Part shown: positions 29,552 to 31,977 of the stretch, in pieces | How positions within the stretch are numbered: position 1 is the first letter of the stretch | Layout: each line of letters starts with the position of its first letter | NCBI GenBank assembly: GCA_964606895.1 | Contig: CAZSHX010000056.1 | Location: 1-31,977 of the forward strand | DNA: 31,977 nucleotides | From: CAZSHX01 sp964606895 | GTDB taxonomy: Bacteria; Bacteroidota; Ignavibacteria; Kapaibacteriales; UBA2268 | Reading direction: 5' to 3' | Notes under the pieces: generated by a model | The model's database searches: none | Seen by the model: the letters and a program-made list of their open reading frames with translations, nothing else | What the model was told of the DNA's origin: nothing | Made by a program: the position numbers and the translations under genes

Positions 29552-29911
29552 ATGGAAAACACGGAAAACCCAAAAGCAACCTTAATGATTGACAAAGCAA
29601 AAGAATTGATTAATTCAATTGATAATTTTAGTATCAATATCCCCGAAGGAGAAATCTTTCATATCAGCAACAGGTTGAAACATTGCGTCAGAGGCGTACC
29701 TGACAAATTGAGCAATAGTTTCGTAGTCGCAAGGAAAACCGAACAGATAAGAATGGCTATCAGAGCTTTCGAAGCTCTCTCGGAATGTCGCGACTATCTT
29801 AGTCTTGTGGAGAAGTTGAGATATGGAAAAACCATTGATTTAATCCAGCAGGTGGACGAAATTAGCAATATGCTTTATGATAATTACCCGAATTTGAAAT
29901 ACGCAAGCTGA
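29552..29911 (+). CDS. Four-helix-bundle (IVP/TIGR02436-like) protein in the flagellar operon
   Basis: A 119-residue helical protein of no known flagellar family. The segment SINIPEGEIFHISNRLKHCVRGVPDKLSNSF (about 27-57), followed by IRMAIRAFEALSECRDYL, aligns by eye with 23S rRNA intervening-sequence-type four-helix bundles (FPxxExxxLxxQIRRAxxSIPxNIAEG). The basic RR and the NIAEG are altered here, so RNA binding of the usual type may be lost. AGGAAG (29541-29546) precedes the ATG. It lies 24 bases after flgN and 61 before flgK on the same strand. It could be a second chaperone, a regulator or an inserted gene. No FlgM-like motif is seen. Confidence 0.65.
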   Translation: MENTENPKATLMIDKAKELINSIDNFSINIPEGEIFHISNRLKHCVRGVPDKLSNSFVVARKTEQIRMAIRAFEALSECRDYLSLVEKLRYGKTIDLIQQVDEISNMLYDNYPNLKYAS

Positions 29912-29972
29912 AAATTTGTAGCTGAACAAATCAGATTTAAGTAATAATTCGAATAATTTAAAAGAAAAAAAT

Positions 29973-31418
29973 ATGTCAACATTTTCATCACTTGAGGTCG
30001 GAAAAAGAGCACTTGCGGCTCAAAGACTTGGTCTTGACACTACGGGTCAAAACATAGCCAATGTCAATACGCCAAACTATTCCAGAAGATTGGCGAATTT
30101 TTCCGAGAATGACTCAAAATTACTTACGGGTTCGGGATTTGCCGGCACCGGAGCAATTCTTGATAACCTTAGGAGTTTCAGAGAGGATTTGTTTGACAAA
30201 GAAATCCGAAGCAATCTTTCAAGGCAAAGCGGCTACGAGTATGACGAAAAAATGATAACCAACATCGAAACCATTTTAAATGAACCTTCAGACTTGGGAA
30301 TAAATGAAACTGTTACTAAGTTTTTCAATGCTTTCAGCGAATTAGCTCAAAATCCCGAAAATGTTTCTTTGAGAAGTTTTGTTATTGACCAGGCAAAAAC
30401 ATTAGTCGAAAAATTCCATACTACAGCACAGAATTTTAACGAAGCAAGAACTCAAATTGTTGGTGATATTAATCAAAATGTAGGGAAAATCAATTCTTTA
30501 TTAAAGGATATTGCCGATTTGAACGCAAATGTAGCAGGTTCTAGGTCACTTAGCGATGGACAGAATCAAACATTTATTGACAAAAGAGAAGAAAAACTTG
30601 AACAACTTTCCAAGATTATTGGCATAAATGTAACAAAAGGTGACCTGGGGACTGTCAACGTTTTTATCAACGGTATAAATGTTGTCACAAAAGATGTTTA
30701 TTCGGAATTACACACTCAGACTGATATTAACAGTACAACAGGTGAAAGTACAATTCAACTGATTAACACTGATTCAAACGGTAACATGCTGAATTACATC
30801 AATCCTTCAAACGGAGAATTGGGCAGTCAGCTGAAACATTATAATGTTACTCTTGACAACAAGGATTCAAGCGGAAATTATTCGGTTTTCTCAAAACTTG
30901 ATGCTTTTGCTGATGCCATCGTTCAAAGAGTCAACTCACTAACCTCAACAGGGTATGGTCTTGATGACTTAGGTGCAACGCCTCCCGGAAGAAATTTCTT
31001 TGACCCGATTGTCGGGAATGCAACTGCTTCAACAATAGAAATAACTTCGTCAATTTTGAATAACCCTCGAAATATTCCTATTTCCGATACTGCGGGAGAA
31101 TCCGGAAACAATATTATTGGTATAAAGATTTCCGAACTTGCATCAGACAATACTTTTATTGAAAGTCAGACACCATCAGAATTTTACTCAAACCTTGTTG
31201 GTAGGGTTGGTAGCATGGGTAGCGAAGCTATAAACGGAAAAAATGCAACAAAAATTGTTGGAGACCAGCTTGCTAATCAACGAGAATCGGTTATTGGAGT
31301 CAATATGGATGAGGAAGCAGTGAATCTTATTAAATTCCAGAAATCTTTTGAAGCATCATCAAGGATTATCAACACGATGAGTGAACTTCTAACAACAATA
31401 GTAAATTTAGGTAAATAA
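29973..31418 (+). CDS. flgK: Hook-filament junction protein FlgK (HAP1)
   Basis: The 481-residue protein has the FlgK N-terminus (SLEVGKRALAAQRLGLDTTGQNIANVNTPNYSRR), the helical FFNAFSELAQNPENVSLR and LVEKFHTTAQNFNEARTQI segments, and the C-terminal D0 helix SVIGVNMDEEAVNLIKFQKSFEASSRII. It forms the first junction layer between hook and filament and is exported with FlgN. Length is somewhat below the 550 residues of enterobacterial FlgK, suggesting a reduced outer domain. It is followed by flgL after 2 bases. Confidence 0.95.
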   Translation: MSTFSSLEVGKRALAAQRLGLDTTGQNIANVNTPNYSRRLANFSENDSKLLTGSGFAGTGAILDNLRSFREDLFDKEIRSNLSRQSGYEYDEKMITNIETILNEPSDLGINETVTKFFNAFSELAQNPENVSLRSFVIDQAKTLVEKFHTTAQNFNEARTQIVGDINQNVGKINSLLKDIADLNANVAGSRSLSDGQNQTFIDKREEKLEQLSKIIGINVTKGDLGTVNVFINGINVVTKDVYSELHTQTDINSTTGESTIQLINTDSNGNMLNYINPSNGELGSQLKHYNVTLDNKDSSGNYSVFSKLDAFADAIVQRVNSLTSTGYGLDDLGATPPGRNFFDPIVGNATASTIEITSSILNNPRNIPISDTAGESGNNIIGIKISELASDNTFIESQTPSEFYSNLVGRVGSMGSEAINGKNATKIVGDQLANQRESVIGVNMDEEAVNLIKFQKSFEASSRIINTMSELLTTIVNLGK

Positions 31419-31420
31419 TT

Positions 31421-31977
31421 ATGAGAGTAACTCAAAATTCTAACTTTATTCCTTTCCAAAGTTCACTTGAAGACATCCAGATCAGGATTTCGAAGGAACA
31501 AGCTCGTTTGAGTTCAGGAAAGCAAATACTCAGCATTTCAGACGCACCAAAAGAGATTGTTGATGTTAAGCGGTTAACCGAATCAATAACAAGGAACGAG
31601 CAATATTTAAATAATATTAATGGAGCCCTTCAGGAGTTCTATTCAACAAGTGAAATTCTGGATTCAACAACCCAAAAATTTGAGAATATCCGAAGTCTTG
31701 CTCTGGATGCAACTCAGGCTGGAAATTTCGGTAATCTGTCAATAATCGGAACAAGCATCAAAGGACTACTTGATGATTTAATGAAAGATGCTAATTCAGA
31801 TTTTAACGGAAAGCTTTTATTTGCAGGAACTAATACGACGCAAGACCCTGTAAATAATATGTTTAGAATTTCAAACGAACCTCCATCATTGACAAATCCA
31901 TCAGGTTTAAAAATAGTTTTCAGCGGCAATACTAAAGACAGAGAAATTATTAAGGATACAAATAATAAGGAAGCAAT
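31421..31977 (+). CDS. flgL: Hook-filament junction protein FlgL (HAP3), 3' end cut by window
   Basis: The frame is open from the ATG at 31421 to the window end (185 codons). The N-terminal half carries the flagellin/FlgL signature: LEDIQIRISKEQARLSSGKQ, then SDAPKEIVDVKRLTESITRN, LQEFYSTSEILDSTTQKFENIRSLALDATQ and FNGKLLFAGTNTTQDP. FlgL forms the second junction layer between FlgK and the flagellin filament. It is co-transcribed with flgK (2-base gap). Expected full length is near 300 residues, so about 40% is missing. Confidence 0.92.
   Translation, partial: MRVTQNSNFIPFQSSLEDIQIRISKEQARLSSGKQILSISDAPKEIVDVKRLTESITRNEQYLNNINGALQEFYSTSEILDSTTQKFENIRSLALDATQAGNFGNLSIIGTSIKGLLDDLMKDANSDFNGKLLFAGTNTTQDPVNNMFRISNEPPSLTNPSGLKIVFSGNTKDREIIKDTNNKEA

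Overview
The window looks like a chromosomal segment of an AT-rich, flagellated member of the Bacteroidota/Ignavibacteria/Kapabacteria (FCB) side of the tree. The evidence is a large SBBP/PKD protein with a type IX secretion (T9SS) C-terminal sorting domain, a second small T9SS-type protein, and a TonB-dependent receptor with a carboxypeptidase-regulatory N-terminus. A textbook Bacteroidota-type promoter (TTTG-N20-TAATTTTG) also precedes a tRNA pair. A full set of rod, ring and hook-junction flagellar genes argues against most classical Bacteroidetes and favours the Ignavibacteria/Kapabacteria side. Assignment below phylum level is inference.

Layout: (1) 1-251: a possible CDS tail and hairpins. 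(2) 252-10607, all minus strand, no intergenic gap above about 57 bases. Reading downstream: a PqqD-like protein, an ATP-grasp ligase and a group III PLP decarboxylase; then a urea-transporter-family channel and an M23 peptidase split by a frameshift in a (CA)5 tract; then a TPR/outer-membrane-barrel protein, a TPR protein and the SBBP/PKD/T9SS protein. (3) 10884-11255: an HsmA-like four-helix membrane protein on the plus strand. (4) 11402-11664: minus-strand tRNA-Ser(CGA)-tRNA-Leu(CAG) with promoter and terminator. (5) 11759-14497, plus: TonB-dependent receptor and rpmG (bL33). (6) 14494-17992, minus: J-domain protein, PAP2 phosphatase, nusB, a mini T9SS protein, a LamG-like secreted protein and a TPR lipoprotein. 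(7) 18144-23808, plus: a Rel/SpoT homologue with a degenerate hydrolase domain, a DJ-1 protein, acylphosphatase and a patatin-BamA fusion. (8) 23809-31977, plus: a sigma-54-type promoter and flgF-G-A-H-I-J-N-(four-helix protein)-K-L, with flgL cut by the window end.

How the genes work together: the flagellar block encodes the distal rod (FlgF, FlgG), the P- and L-rings with the P-ring chaperone (FlgI, FlgH, FlgA), a rod-cap/wall-lytic protein (FlgJ-SLT), an export chaperone (FlgN) and the hook-filament junction (FlgK, FlgL). It appears to be driven by sigma-54. The most unusual region is the 10.3 kb minus-strand run. It opens with a PqqD/ATP-grasp/decarboxylase trio resembling carrier- or peptide-linked amino-acid modification, and continues into envelope genes. 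No product is known to me for this combination.
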